From Spinacia oleracea (taxonomy: Eukaryota > Streptophyta > Magnoliopsida > Caryophyllales > Amaranthaceae), in contig NC_079487.1 of the NCBI RefSeq assembly GCF_020520425.1, positions 131,400,385 to 131,464,384 of the forward strand: a stretch of 64,000 nucleotides of DNA. The letters are read 5' to 3'. Both the position numbers and the translations under genes were made by a program. Shown in pieces: positions 46,827-58,600 of this stretch; the stretch's first letter is position 1, and each line of letters begins with the position of its first letter. Under the pieces are notes generated by a model. The model was not told the DNA's origin and made no database searches. It saw nothing but the letters and a program-made list of their open reading frames with translations.

Positions 46827-47609
46827 TGTTGTGGGTTCAGCCTATTTTTGTGCATACGTTTGTTAATGTTTGTCTTGTGTTTTAAGTGGAAGCCCAATAT
46901 TCCACTTATTGTTGTGGTCCAATGTTGGGTTATGTTGAAGCTTATTTTGGAAGATTAGGGTAGCATTTTGGCTGACTTGAGAGACAACAAAGTGGTGTGA
47001 GAAATTAGATTAGAAACACACACAAAAAGGAGAAGAGAGAAAGAGAAGAGAGTGTTCGTAGTTTTCAGGACAGCCATCAGAAAACTGCCGATTGCCGGAG
47101 ATTCAACGGTCGGATCGTGGTAATTTTTGGTCAGCTTGTTGAGGATACATAGGGCCTCATTTTGAACGGTTGGATTGTCGTTTTGAGCTCTCTGGTTTTT
47201 CTGTGGTTGCTGCTGGACAGAACCTACGTTTTTGAGTGATATTCTTCATCTCTTGTCTCTTAATTGTTGATCTCTTATGTATGGAAGTGTTGATGTGTTG
47301 TGAACCTTTGTATGTCTGATTTGGGTTCTTTTGCCCTCAATTTTATCATAATAAGAGAAGGTGACAAGGGTGGACTCCTCACAAGTCCCGTGGGTTTTAC
47401 TCTTCAGATTGAAGGGGTTTTCCACGTATAATTCACGTGTGGATTGATTTTTATTCTTCCGCATTTGATTTTAGTTGCTATCCATTATTGGTTGATTGTT
47501 AGGTTATTTGGTTGTTGGATTATTTGTGGTGAATTGGAGTTGTATTGTTTGGTTGATTGTCTTAGAGGTGATCCTTTTGGGTAGTTGATATACTACTAGG
47601 GACCTATCA
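46827..47609 (+). mobile_element. Solo LTR (783 bp)
   Basis: Starts TGTTGTGGG, ends CCTATCA (TG...CA) and is flanked by AAACT at 46822-46826 and 47610-47614, a 5-bp target duplication. The interior (GGGGTTTTCCACGTATAA and CACGTGTG) looks like a copia-type LTR. No internal retrotransposon region adjoins it, consistent with LTR-LTR recombination. The + orientation is inferred from this style only. Confidence 0.7.
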
Positions 47610-47614
47610 AAACT

Positions 47615-47925
47615 AAATCGAAATCGTTCAGCTTCATTCATGTAGATTGTTATCACCAATTAATTTACGGATAAAACCTTAAATATAATTAAAGCTGACA
47701 ATTCACTGTAACGCTTTTGGTAACTTACTGGACCACCAAAATAAGATGTTGGAACTCAATTAAGTAGGCTTGCCTTACAACTTGTATTATTACATGATAA
47801 AACACAGAAACATAACTAATGCCAAAATTTGGATGACATAACATTGTAGTACCAAAACCTCTATGGCTCTATAGACGCATTTCCTGGTGTCAATCAATAA
47901 TCTAAACTGCAATTCATCTGTGATT
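47615..47925. other. 3' flank of the J-domain gene
   Basis: Probably contains the 3' untranslated region of the gene ending at 47926. Nothing else seen. Confidence 0.45.
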
Positions 47926-50900
47926 TTACATTTTTACCCAAGTGGAAATGCCGGAGTAATCGTTCGAAGAAACATCATGGCCAGGAGCAACTTTTTGCTT
48001 CCTACCATATCGTCTTCTGCTACTATCACCACCATTGCCGCTACTATTTCTACAACCGCTTCCTTGAGTTCTTACGCTTGTTCCCTTTATCTTTCTCGAA
48101 TCTCCCCTGCGCTCCATCTGTCTTCGCGAAACAATCCATAACAACACCAACAAATGATTAGTATTTGCATTAACAAGTGAAGGAAAGATTTTATACTAAT
48201 ACTAACCCCTAAACAGAAACTATCAGAGTTGATATTATTGAAGGATGATGATGCTTCTGTTGCATTCATTCCTAGAGAATTTCTTTTGTTATTGATGCAT
48301 GAACCCTCAGTAGAACCGCCATTTGAAAACGAACAAGACCCCTGTGATGAGGTTGAAGGGTATGCCGCATCACAACTATTATCTCTCTGAAACATCTCGT
48401 CGAATAGATCCTGTAATTGTTCAAAGCTTTCTTCCCCATTTTCCTGTAATCCCATTACCAAAAACTATTACTTATCCTGCATAAGTTGCTGTTTTGTCAT
48501 AAAGATTAATCTTCATAGTGCAGATTACAGAATTTGATCAATTTTCCTAACTTTTCAAGGGCATAACATACATAAACAGCAGAAAAATCCAGAAAATACT
48601 AGTCATAAGTATCAACTTGTGTGACAAAATCGGCATCAGTTGTCAGAGACTCAAGAGTAGACAATGCAGTATGCATCACTAATTTTACTACCCTTACTGG
48701 ACCACAAAACGGAAACATCTCCTGAAGTGGCGAACTTGCTAGATGTCGGCAGGAACTCATTAAAATGGTGACGAAATCTTAAATAAAGGCCGGCCTATAT
48801 AGATACTACTTTTTCAAGATTGGACCAGAACTTAACTAACTACAGATGTGAACAAGAAACTGAGATGTGTATCTTATCCACAACCACAAAATTATAAAGG
48901 AAACAAAAGAAAGCGCGAATTATTAACCAGAAGAAGACATATTAGCAGGTGTTTACCCACTTGAAGGAACCCAAGGAGGGAAGAAGTGGTTGTATATACT
49001 TGAATGTATAAAATCATAGATTGCAATATATATAGTTGTATTTAACTGTGAATACGACAGCATATAATTCTCTGTAATTCGCTGAACAATGACTAAATAA
49101 AGAAATGACAATGATTAAGAAGATGATTAGAGAGTAGAGACAGAAACTCACAGTTGGTTTGTGCTCGCTCATCATGGTGACCATCTCGTTCAGGAAGTCA
49201 CCCATTCCCTGCAATCTAGCCAATGTCAAGACTCAAGAGTTTGCCCACAATCATAATTATGAAATATGATAGAAATTAACAGAAAAGACTCATATCATGT
49301 TCCTTGGTGGTCGATCATAACTTAGTAAAAGACCATATTGGCAAAATAACTATAACTTTATACGTAGTAAGTGACAAAATGAAGGCTGCATGTACGAGGA
49401 CCCAAGACATGCCCCAGAGATTACCAACGAGTGCTGCTCAATAGACTTGATTAACTAGGAGTCTAGTGTATAAAAAGGCGCGCCTTAGCTCTGAGGCGCA
49501 AGGCGATTGGCCAGCGCCTTTTATTGTCTAGGCGAGGCGATTTCGATGAGGCGCACCTAAGGCGCACCAAGGCGCAAAAAGGCGCACAAAGGCGCACTTT
49601 GAGACGCAAAAAGGCGCAAAAAAGGCGCACCTACCAAGGCACACACCATTTTTTCACTTTTTGTTTTTTACTTTTTATTAGGGCGCCTCACTTCAATGAG
49701 GCGCACCGAGGCGCGCCTAAGGCGCTGGGAACCCCAAATCGCCTTGTTGCTCCTTGAGCCTTTTTATACAGTAGGACACCATAATGTTAATTAGCTCGTT
49801 TTTCTTTCTTTTTTAAGAGACGAAATATCAGCCAACTAATGAGCTCGATGAACAAATCATCAACTGTTTGGTACGGTCCATGATTACATGAGCTCCAACC
49901 CTTCTCCAACACTATGGACATGAATTGGATTCAAACTGAGGAGACAGGCAAGAAGAATGCAGGGTCAACTACTCCAAATGACAATTCTTAATACAATTGA
50001 GTGACAGTAAATGACTAACAAAGTTCAAATGATACTCAGTAGTCAGTAGTCCGTACATACTTGTACGAGCATACGACCCATAGTCCCATACTGCTGAAAC
50101 TGGTATTCTGGAATATACAGTCTCCAATATCTTCTTTTTGGAAACTAGGCTATAATGAAATGCTGAGATAATTTCCTGGCAACAATTATGGAACTTACCA
50201 AATCATTCCAAATGTTCTTTCATTCATCAAATAATTACACCATTACACATTTACAAAGAAAGCAAGAACAGAAATAAGGACAAAAGGCAGGTGGACTCAC
50301 ATGATTGTTTTCGTCATCATCATTGTCGTAGACTCCAACGTCATACAAAAACCTTTTAGATTCATCGGATAGAACTGTTACAGAAGCATAAAACACACAT
50401 AAAGAAAGGCTATCTCCATATTCCTGCCTCAACATACATTCCTTATTTTTGGAGGCCGAGAAATTATTACATGATAAAAAATTAGCGAGTTTTGTACTGT
50501 TAATTCACTATCGTAATAGGATTATTCTTGCGTGGATCTAATACAATAATAATATTAATTATTATAGATCTAAAGGCAACAGTAACATACCATTATAGTG
50601 ATATTTACTGTTCACATTGCGACCATAATAAATTAAACACCAATTTTTTTAGCTCTAATAACCATTTTTTGATCAAACTTACCATATACTTCGTATTTTC
50701 AAAAGAGGGTCGTGGAATAAAATCACATTATTCAACCACAACGTGTAACAACGAGATTAATATAATAAAATTTCATTATAATTCAAATAAACACGGCAAA
50801 ATAAATTAGTTACAAGTTGTTAACTTTTTCTTTTGACATGATCTACAACATATTTAGGCACCTGATCAAAAGGCGGGCCGGGCCGGGACGAAGGCATACA

Positions 50901-52594
50901 AATTTGCCTATTATGTCGGGCCGGGCCAATTGTTTGTGCCCAAAACCCGCTATTTCGGGCCAAAAATAGCGGACTTTTCGGGCCGGGTCAAATTTACAAC
51001 TAAAATTGTTATTTTACGTTGTCCAAAGCCCACATTTTTGTAAAAAAATTCGGTCCAAGCCGGGTCGAAACATTCTGCCCAAACCCCAGTATTTTTCTGG
51101 CCATGCGAACGGCCGGACCCATGTTGATCAGCTCTAGTCAGGTCCATCTAAGAATTAGTGTTTCAATAGTAGAGCTAAGTAACATCTGATTTTGATAGTT
51201 AACCAGTGTGTGGCCCGGGCGATGCCCCTGTTTATACATTGAATAGTTAAATTTTTAGATTTTTCTTGAGCTCAATATTTGACTTTAGACATGTATACCA
51301 TAAAGTGAAAAGGATCCATTAAATTTGTCAATTACACAGGCACATTACGTCATTTATCATACCATCTAATTTTTCAATTAGATCATCTTACAATTTGTGT
51401 AATTAATTTTCTAGTTGAACTATGTGCTTCAAATTAATAAACACCAAATTAGATATATGCAGCCATGCAAGACATTTTTATAGTTGTTGCTTATGAGACT
51501 TTATGACATCATGTTTCTTTGTTTGTCCTAATTTTTTACTCCCTCCGTCCCGGAATACTCGACCCGGTTTGACCGGCACAGAGTTTAAGGGAATTGAATT
51601 GACTTATTTAATTTAATAGGTAGTAGTTGATAGTGGGGTATTATTTTAATGTAGTTAGTGGGAGGTGGGTTAAGAGGTGGGGTTGGGGGAGAATAGAGGT
51701 TGAATTTTTAATTATTTTTTGTATGGAGTAGGGGTAGGTGGGTTAATAGGGGTGGAGTGAGAAATAATATAATATTGTTAGAATATTTCCATTTTTAGAA
51801 ACAGGTCAAGTATTAAGGGACGGCCCGATAAGGAAAACAGGTCAAGTATTCCGGGACGGAGGGAGTAATTTTTAACTTTTTTCCATAATAATCCATTGAA
51901 AATAAAAAGTCACATAAAAAGTTAGTTATTTTAGACTTTATGTTAACATTTATTTATAAATTAATATGAAGAGATAAAACACAATTGGTGGTTGGTTAAG
52001 ATGGTAATGGATATTGTCATCCACATTTGAGGTATAGAGTTCGAATCTCATTGCAATGATTGCAATGATTTTTTGTTGTCCATGACATATTTCGACTTTA
52101 TGAGTGAATGATGTGGCGCAAAGAGAAAAGTACTACGTGTCACATCGACTAACACACATAAATTAAAACATAAATTACCAACTCACTAACACACACAAAA
52201 AGAGAGAGGGGGGAGGAGGAATTTGGAATTAAACAATAAAATTACCAGAATAAGCCTCTTGAATACCCTGAAATTTCTTCTTGGCTTCCTCCACGAACTT
52301 TAAATTCCCAGATGCAGAGCAACGATCCGGGTGCCATCTCTACAAATAACAATCCACAACAAAAATATTACTTTACTTTTCGCGGGAAATTTAATCATTA
52401 ATACAAATCAAGTACATAAACCTAACGTATAATTACCCGCCATGGCAATGAAAGACGAAAAGGGAAGAGAAGAACAGAAACCTAACCTTAGCAAGATTCC
52501 TGTAAGCGGTTTTGAGGTCAGTAGGTGAGCATTCCTTCTCTAAACCAAGTACTTTGTAAAAATCAACGCCTTTTCTCTCTCCACCATCCGCCAT
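47926..52594 (-). CDS. J-domain (DnaJ/HSP40) co-chaperone, type III
   Basis: Six exons, 52594-52487, 52339-52246, 50374-50301, 49208-49152, 48443-48207 and 48117-47926, join in phase to 253 codons. The J domain is at the N terminus: DFYKVLGLEKECSPTDLKTA (helices I/II), then the catalytic HPD motif in RWHPDRC at the start of exon 2, then FQGIQEAYSVLSDESKRFLY. There is no Gly/Phe region or zinc finger, hence type III. The rest has an acidic DNDDDENN stretch, GMGDFLNEMVTMMSEHKP and FEQLQDLFDEMFQ, a Ser/Asn-rich segment and a basic C terminus (SSRRRYGRKQKV). J proteins stimulate HSP70 ATPase through HPD; location is probably cytosol or nucleus since no signal is seen. The exon 5-6 joint has two possible acceptors; the one chosen keeps an open frame to 47926. 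Introns 2 (1871 bp) and 3 (1092 bp) are full of transposons. Confidence 0.88.
49465..49775. mobile_element. GGCGC-rich MITE-like element in the J-domain gene intron 3
   Basis: The ends TGTATAAAAAGGCGCGCC (about 49469) and, reversed, TGTATAAAAAGGCTCAAGG (about 49770) are inverted repeats. The interior is a run of AAGGCGCA and GAGGCGC units. Its very high CpG density stands out from the AT-rich intron. No clean target duplication was found, so the superfamily is unsure (hAT-like by style). Confidence 0.55.
50863..51140. mobile_element. GGGCCGGGCC-rich MITE-like element in the J-domain gene intron 2
   Basis: CTGATCAAAAGGCGGGCCGG (about 50863) and, reversed, AGCTGATCAACATGGGTCC (about 51135) look like related ends. 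The interior contains repeated GGGCC blocks on both strands. Probably a hAT-type derivative; target duplication not resolved. Confidence 0.5.
51203..52150 (-). mobile_element. Helitron remnant split by a Stowaway, in the J-domain gene intron 2
   Basis: Reversed, it matches the Helitron at 44353-44959 along most of its length (CTCAAGAAAAATCTAAA, TTATACCATC-like middle, GCCACATCAT near the 5' side) and ends with GGGGCATCGCCCGGGCC and CACACTGG, a variant CTRR end. The 5' TC end is not preserved. The Stowaway at 51539-51865 sits inside. Confidence 0.75.
51539..51865. mobile_element. Stowaway-like MITE, copy 2 (327 bp)
   Basis: Same family as 24617-24944 and nearly identical in sequence. Ends CTCCCTCCGTCCCGG, flanked by TA (51537-51538 and 51866-51867). 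Nested in the Helitron remnant, hence younger than it. Confidence 0.92.
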
Positions 52595-53006
52595 TGTTCT
52601 AATTTTGTTGTCGACAAATTGGATTAAATTTGGGCCAATAAAATAGAAGGCCAAATTATATAGTCGAATATCTTACTAAAAATAGATTTACTTTAGTTGC
52701 GAATAGTAAGAAGCAACTACATGATTTTTGTTGGACACGGAACTTTAGGAGAGAGAAAGAAGGAGAAGGTGATCGCCTACTCTGTAAACGCTAATAACAC
52801 ACTAGAACTCTCCAGAAACCGCCACTTTAAATAGTTTTTTTAAATTTGTCAAAATGTTTTTTGTTTATTTTATTCCTTTTTGGGATGATGTGGGGCTGAG
52901 ATTGAAAGATGGAGGGGAGATATTTTTAAATTCATGTTGGGAATTTTTCTTTGTTTATTAATTGGAACTTTATATGGAAAACAAATCAAAAGAGTTAGGA
53001 TTTTTA
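52595..53006 (-). promoter_or_regulatory. Leader and promoter region of the J-domain gene
   Basis: Lies directly upstream of the minus-strand ATG at 52594. No distinct TATA box could be fixed. No other gene seen. Confidence 0.4.
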
Positions 53007-53017
53007 TTAATCTATGA

Positions 53018-53187
53018 TTTTTGTTTTTGTTAGCCTCTGGTTCACCCTTAGGGCTAATTCGGATTCGGGGCGAGTTTTGGGTGGTTAGGTTTCAGTCCAC
53101 TCTCAATTGTTGTTGCGGGAGATCGAACACGGGTTCTCCCTACCAAGTTCAGCCTCAATCACTACTGAATCAATAAGTAATTGGTAT
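53018..53187 (-). mobile_element. SINE, family 2 copy 1 (170 bp)
   Basis: On the minus strand it opens with a tRNA-like A box (GATTCAGTAGTGATTGAGGC) and a B box (GTGTTCGATCTCC), and ends in an (AC)AAAAAC-type tail. TTAATCTATGA at 53007-53017 and 53188-53198 is an 11-bp target duplication. Close relative at 54217-54388. Confidence 0.85.
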
Positions 53188-53198
53188 TTAATCTATGA

Positions 53199-54206
53199 AT
53201 ATGAGTGTGAATTAATTGAGGGTATATCCAGAAGGTTCTGTTTCAACTGATTTGGGTGAGGTAATGGTGGTCCAAATTATCTTTGTAAAGCTTTTACGTA
53301 ACCCTCCCTACGTTTCTCTTGATTTTAGTTGGTGGGTACAACTTATAATCTTTGCAATTTGCATGTGATATGTAAATCATAAGGCAAATCTTTAATTTTT
53401 CATTTTATTCTCCTGAACCTAATCTATCTTAATTTATCTATTTCTACATCTTAAAAAGAATATATTTTAGGTCTAATAAATTTAGATAAGTTAGAATCAG
53501 TTTTTGTCAGGTCTATAAATTCTAATAACGTTTTATAAAGTTACTCTATTGAATCAGGTCTTGTCAGATTCAATGAATTTCATTCGGGTGCTATCAGATT
53601 TGTGAAATTCCATTGTATTATAAGATGAAAAGAACACATCCATAAAACAAGTGTGAAAACGATACATTAAGATAAATCAACAAAATTTGCCATTGAAATA
53701 GTTTTTGCTACATCCTTGAAAAGGCTATAGGCCTTAAATCCAAATAAAGCATGGAATATTGGAATATGGGGCCTTGAATTTATAACCAAAAGCAACTAGT
53801 TATTGGATGTTAACTAAAATAATAATCAGCCTTCAAAACTTGATATTCCATGACAACATTCAACTCAATACCTTTCATTTGTGGTCCAATATATTCTCTT
53901 ACATGTACATGTATATATATAGTCCACGTGAATTTCAGCTCTATATACCTATCATACAAAGGAAGGTGCTCGAAATATATGTACCCCTTCTATTTTAAGG
54001 GGATCCCAAATCCCATGGTTGCTAAGTGAACACACAAACAAGAAAATAGGTGGACCTTTGGTAAATTAATGCATCCACGGTATAGCGGGTTTGTTATAAT
54101 CGTATATACATTAAAATCTCTAATTTATTGTCCATTTGTTTAACATTCGAACCTCACAAAACAAGTAAGGAATAAATAATAGCCTTCTAAGTTAAATAAA
54201 GGAGAG
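53199..54206. other. Gene-free stretch
   Basis: No gene seen. TCAGGTCT/GTCAGATT-type phrases recur at about 53500-53600, a weak local repeat. Confidence 0.45.
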
Positions 54207-54216
54207 AAAATTAAGA

Positions 54217-54388
54217 TTTTTGTTTTTGGTGGTAGCACCTGGTTCACCTTTAGGGCTAATTCGAATTCGGGGCGAGTTTTGGGTGGATAAGTTTCAATCC
54301 CCTCCCAATTATTGTTGTGGGGGATCGAACATGGGGTATTCTCTACCAAGTTCAGTCTCAATCACCACTGAACCAACAGACAATTGAT
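54217..54388 (-). mobile_element. SINE, family 2 copy 2 (172 bp)
   Basis: Same sequence type as 53018-53187 (GGTTCAGTGGTGATTGAGAC, CATGTTCGATCCCCC on the minus strand). Target duplication AAAATTAAGA at 54207-54216 and 54389-54398. Confidence 0.85.
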
Positions 54389-54398
54389 AAAATTAAGA

Positions 54399-55285
54399 AT
54401 TTGTGGTTACTCCGTATCTTTCGAAACTGGATTCATATACAACACTTTTTAATTCGGCCTTATTTTTCCCTCAAAGAAATTGCGTATTGTTGCCATGAAG
54501 CAGAAATTTAAGTTTTAGTTGTCGAGTAAATTCCTCCGAAAAGAAAGACCATTTCTAGTTCTAACCAAGCTCCGGTGGCCAAGTAGACAAGTGGTAGTTG
54601 TCAATCCCCATATTATACGCAATACATTGAACTTTGAGGAATCAGTATATACGGAGTAATCAACAAGATACAATGTAATAAGAAGATACTTAGTAATAGT
54701 ACTGGTGAAGTTGTAACATATTAAACTCAGAAAGTAGAATTTTAGAGCAGCAACTTGGACAATTCATCACCAATTATGCAAGTGTGCAATGTGGCAAATA
54801 GTCCCCAATTTTATCCATTTGGTTGAGTTTGTAGATCAAGTGGAAGAATGAAGATGACAGCAACGATATTTTAATTAGCTTTGGTATGCTGTCCTTTTGA
54901 TCTTTAATGCTTGTGCATTGTGGTAGTTGTCCAACAAGAACTTTGAGCAAAACTTTACACATTCATGTCATACTTTCCTAGTTGGTTAGTTCCCTTCTTT
55001 TGAATTCTCAAATCATTTGAAATCTATGATTCTATGGTGATAAAGGCCGTACTCAGTGTATCAGGGCCAAATGTATACACTCTTACCCTTTTATTTTTTG
55101 ATTTTTTTAAGAGGCTGTTTTTAAGAACTTTTGATCTATCAGATAACAAGTAGACACTTGAACACAACGTCATGGTGATATTGGTATTATTTTACAATAG
55201 AGAAAAATTTGTATCGAATAATATTGTTTACAATAGCAATATGGATTTCAATTGAAACTTTAGTTATGTTAACTGCCGCTTAAAT
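54399..55285. other. Gene-free stretch left of copia element 2
   Basis: No gene seen; AT-rich, with an isolated ATACGGAGTA motif near 54650. Confidence 0.45.
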
Positions 55286-55290
55286 TCACC

Positions 55291-55652
55291 TGATGACTAA
55301 ACTGTATTTTATCAGTTAGTTCATTGAGCAAATATCAAGAGTATTGCAATTGTTCAACCCAGATTTTTCTCTCATTAATTGTGTGTGCTCCAAGAGCTGT
55401 AATACAAGCTTAAATACTAAGGCTCCCTCTAGGGTTGAGCCGCCAGCTTTCTATTACAATAATGACAGCTAATGATTAGCATATCAACCTAGGAAAAGAC
55501 AAAATAACGGTAACCTAGGAATGAGAATATCTGGGATCATGTGCAGCTGTCACTTCATGTGATTGGGCTATGCTGCACTGTTGTTTGGACCAAGGAGATG
55601 GGCTGCCCACCTTCTCTACACTCCATGGCCTTTAGACATCTGCTATTTAACA
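55291..55652 (-). repeat. 3' LTR of copia element 2
   Basis: In element orientation it begins TGTTAAATAGC and ends GTCATCA. Its first bases supply the gag-pol stop codon. Confidence 0.95.
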
Positions 55653-58600
55653 CTCCCCCTCAAGTTGAGAGTGAGTTCTTGCTCCCAACTTGTACATGAT
55701 GGATTGGTGTTGTTTGGTGGGTAGGATCTTGGTCAACACATCAGCAAGTTGATCTGCAGTAGGAATGTAAGTAGGGGAAATTACACCTTCAATGCATTTG
55801 TCTCTGATGAAGTGACAATCAATCTCCACATGCTTTGTTTTTTCATGGTGGACAGGATTGGCTGATATGGCAAGTGCAGCCTGGTTGTCACACAAGATTG
55901 CAGTAGGACCTAGGTTTTTCATCCCTAGTTCTTTAAGCAGTTGTTTCAACCAAAGCACTTCACACACAGTCATTGCCATAGCCCTGTATTCAGCTTCAGC
56001 TGTGGACCTAGCAACTACAGACTGTTTTTTTGATTTCCAACTGATAGGAGATGCACCAAGAAGAATGCAGTACCCTGTGGTGGATCTTCTTGTGGATGCA
56101 CAACCTGCCCAGTCACTGTCACAGTAGGCAGTTAGTTGAGCAGATGATTGAGAAGCTAATAAGATGCCTTGAGTGATTGATCCGGCTAGATATCTAAGCA
56201 CCTTTAGAGCAGCTTGATGATGAGCACATGTTGGGTTATGCATGAATTGACTTAGCACATGGACAGTGTATGAGATATCTGGTCTAGTGAGAGTCAAATA
56301 GATCAGCTTACCTACCAATTTCTGATTGATTTCAGGATGTGGGAGAGCTGTACCACTTTCTGGAGTGAGTTTCAAGTGACTATCCATTGGGAGCTTTAAT
56401 GGTCTGCAATTCACCATGCCATATTCTTCTAGGAGATCAGAAGCATATTTTCTTTGAGACAAGAATATTCCTTGTTGAGTTCTATCAACCTCAATTCCCA
56501 AAAAATATCTCAATTCACCCATGTCTTTCATGTGAAACTGAGAGGATAAAAAATCTTTGGCCTGTTGTATGAGCTCAAGCTTGTTGCTGGCCAAAATCAG
56601 ATCATCTACATATACTAGTATGCCAAGAAAGTTAACATCATCTGTTTTTATGAACAAAGAACAGTCACTTTTGGACTGAGTGAAGCCATTGTCCATCAGT
56701 GCTAAGCTTAATCTAGAGAACCACTGCCTTGGAGCTTGTTTTAGCCCATATAGCGCTTTCAGAAGTTTACACACCTTAGTTGTGTTGGTGTGTGGGTACT
56801 CCCCCTCAGACAGACTACTGAATCTGTACCCCTTTCCAAGATAACCTGGAGGAAATTTCATATACACGGTCTCATTTAACTTGCCATGTAAGAATGCATT
56901 CTTCACATCCATCTGATGGACATACCACCCTTTTATAGAAGAAACAGCCAACAAAGATCTTACAGTAGAGAGTTTGGCAACAGGTGCAAATGTCTCTTCA
57001 TAGTCTATGCCATACCTTTGCATGTTTTCTAGTATGACAAGTCTTGATTTGTTTCTGTCAAACTCACCATCAGAGTGGTACTTGGTTCTGTATAACCATT
57101 TACAACCAATTGCTTGCTTTCCTGGTGGTAAGTCAGTGATTTCCCAAGTTTCATTTTCCTCTAGTGCATCTAATTCTTCATTCATGGCTTGCCTCCATTC
57201 TTCTTTCTGAACTGCATGTTTGAAGTGCTTAGGATCAGGAAGTTTAGGTTTCACAAGATGGGACATGAAGCAAAAGAACTGAGGTGTAACACCAGTCTCC
57301 ACCACTTTCTTAATTTGAGAGGGTTGTGTCACACTCACATGTGACACATTGTAGTCTGAGTGCCAACTTGGAGGTCTGTGAGTTCTAGATGACTTCCTCA
57401 CTGATTCAGATTCATTTCTGACACCTGCTGTAGTTTGTGCTTCACTTTCTTCAGTATCATTACATGTATGAGGTGTGATTTCATCTCCCCATACAAGAGA
57501 CTGGTTGTTGTTTTGATCTTCAGGAGTTTTTTCTTGTACAGAGGTAGAATGAAATAGATGATATGGGAAGACACTCTCATAGAACTTTACATCCCTTGAT
57601 ACAAAAACCTTGTGGTTGATAAGATTGTAGAGCTTGTACCCCTTCTGAGTTGTAGGATATCCAATGAACATACAAGGCACACCCCTTGCATCAAATTTAT
57701 CTTTGGTATTGCTTGGATTACTTGACATAGCAAGGCAACCAAAAGCTCTCAAGTGCTTGTATTTGGGTTTTTCATGATGCAGAACCTCATATGGACTCTT
57801 CCCTTTCAAGACTGTTGAAGGAAGTCTGTTTGTGATATGAACAGCAGCAAGTACACAGTCTGCCCAGAATGTCAAAGGCAATCCTGAGTGAAATCTTATT
57901 GCTCTTGACATTTCAAGCACATTCCTGTGCTTTCTTTCAGCTCTACCATTCTGTTGTGGTCTATCCACACAGGATGTTTGATGTATGATTCCAAGCTTTG
58001 AGAAGAAAGATCTGCACTGTTTGTCATCAAACTCAAGTGCATTATCAGACCTCACCACTTTCACTTTCTTTTGATGTTGAGTTTCAGCCATTTGAACAAA
58101 GTCACTAATAGCTTGATATGCATCAGATTTCTGTTTTAACAGGTGCACCCATGTCACTCTAGTGTGGTCATCAACTATTGTAAGAAAGTACCTATAGCTT
58201 CCTCTGCTTTCTACCTTGTATGGCCCCCAAGTATCTATGTGAACTAGATCAAAGGGATTAGTGGCTCTAGAATCACTTAGAGTATAGGGAAGTTTGGTAA
58301 ACTTTGCTAGAGGACAACTCAGGCAGATTTCTCCAGCATCTTTCATACTAGGCAACTCTTCAATCATTTTCATCTTCTTCATAGGTGCATGACCAAGTCT
58401 GTGATGCCACAGAGTTGGTGCACTGATGGTTGGGACATCTCTCAGTACAGTGGGGATATGAGACAAGCTGGTCACATTCATGGAAGTGTTGTTCTTTGTT
58501 TTCTGATTAGGGCAGTTGTAGGTTCCCTCTTTGAGTTTTTTAATGGTGTTTTCCAGTGGTTCATTCACCAAATAGTACAAACCATTTACAACCCTTCCTA

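Noticed and set aside
49524-49757. Arg-rich open frame in the GGCGC block
   Set aside because: Produced by the repeat units; no protein-like structure.
52433-52654. J-domain frame starting at an upstream Met and running past LAK
   Set aside because: The upstream residues come from the leader, and those after LAK are intron sequence beyond a GTTAGG donor; the HPD-bearing exon follows at 52339.
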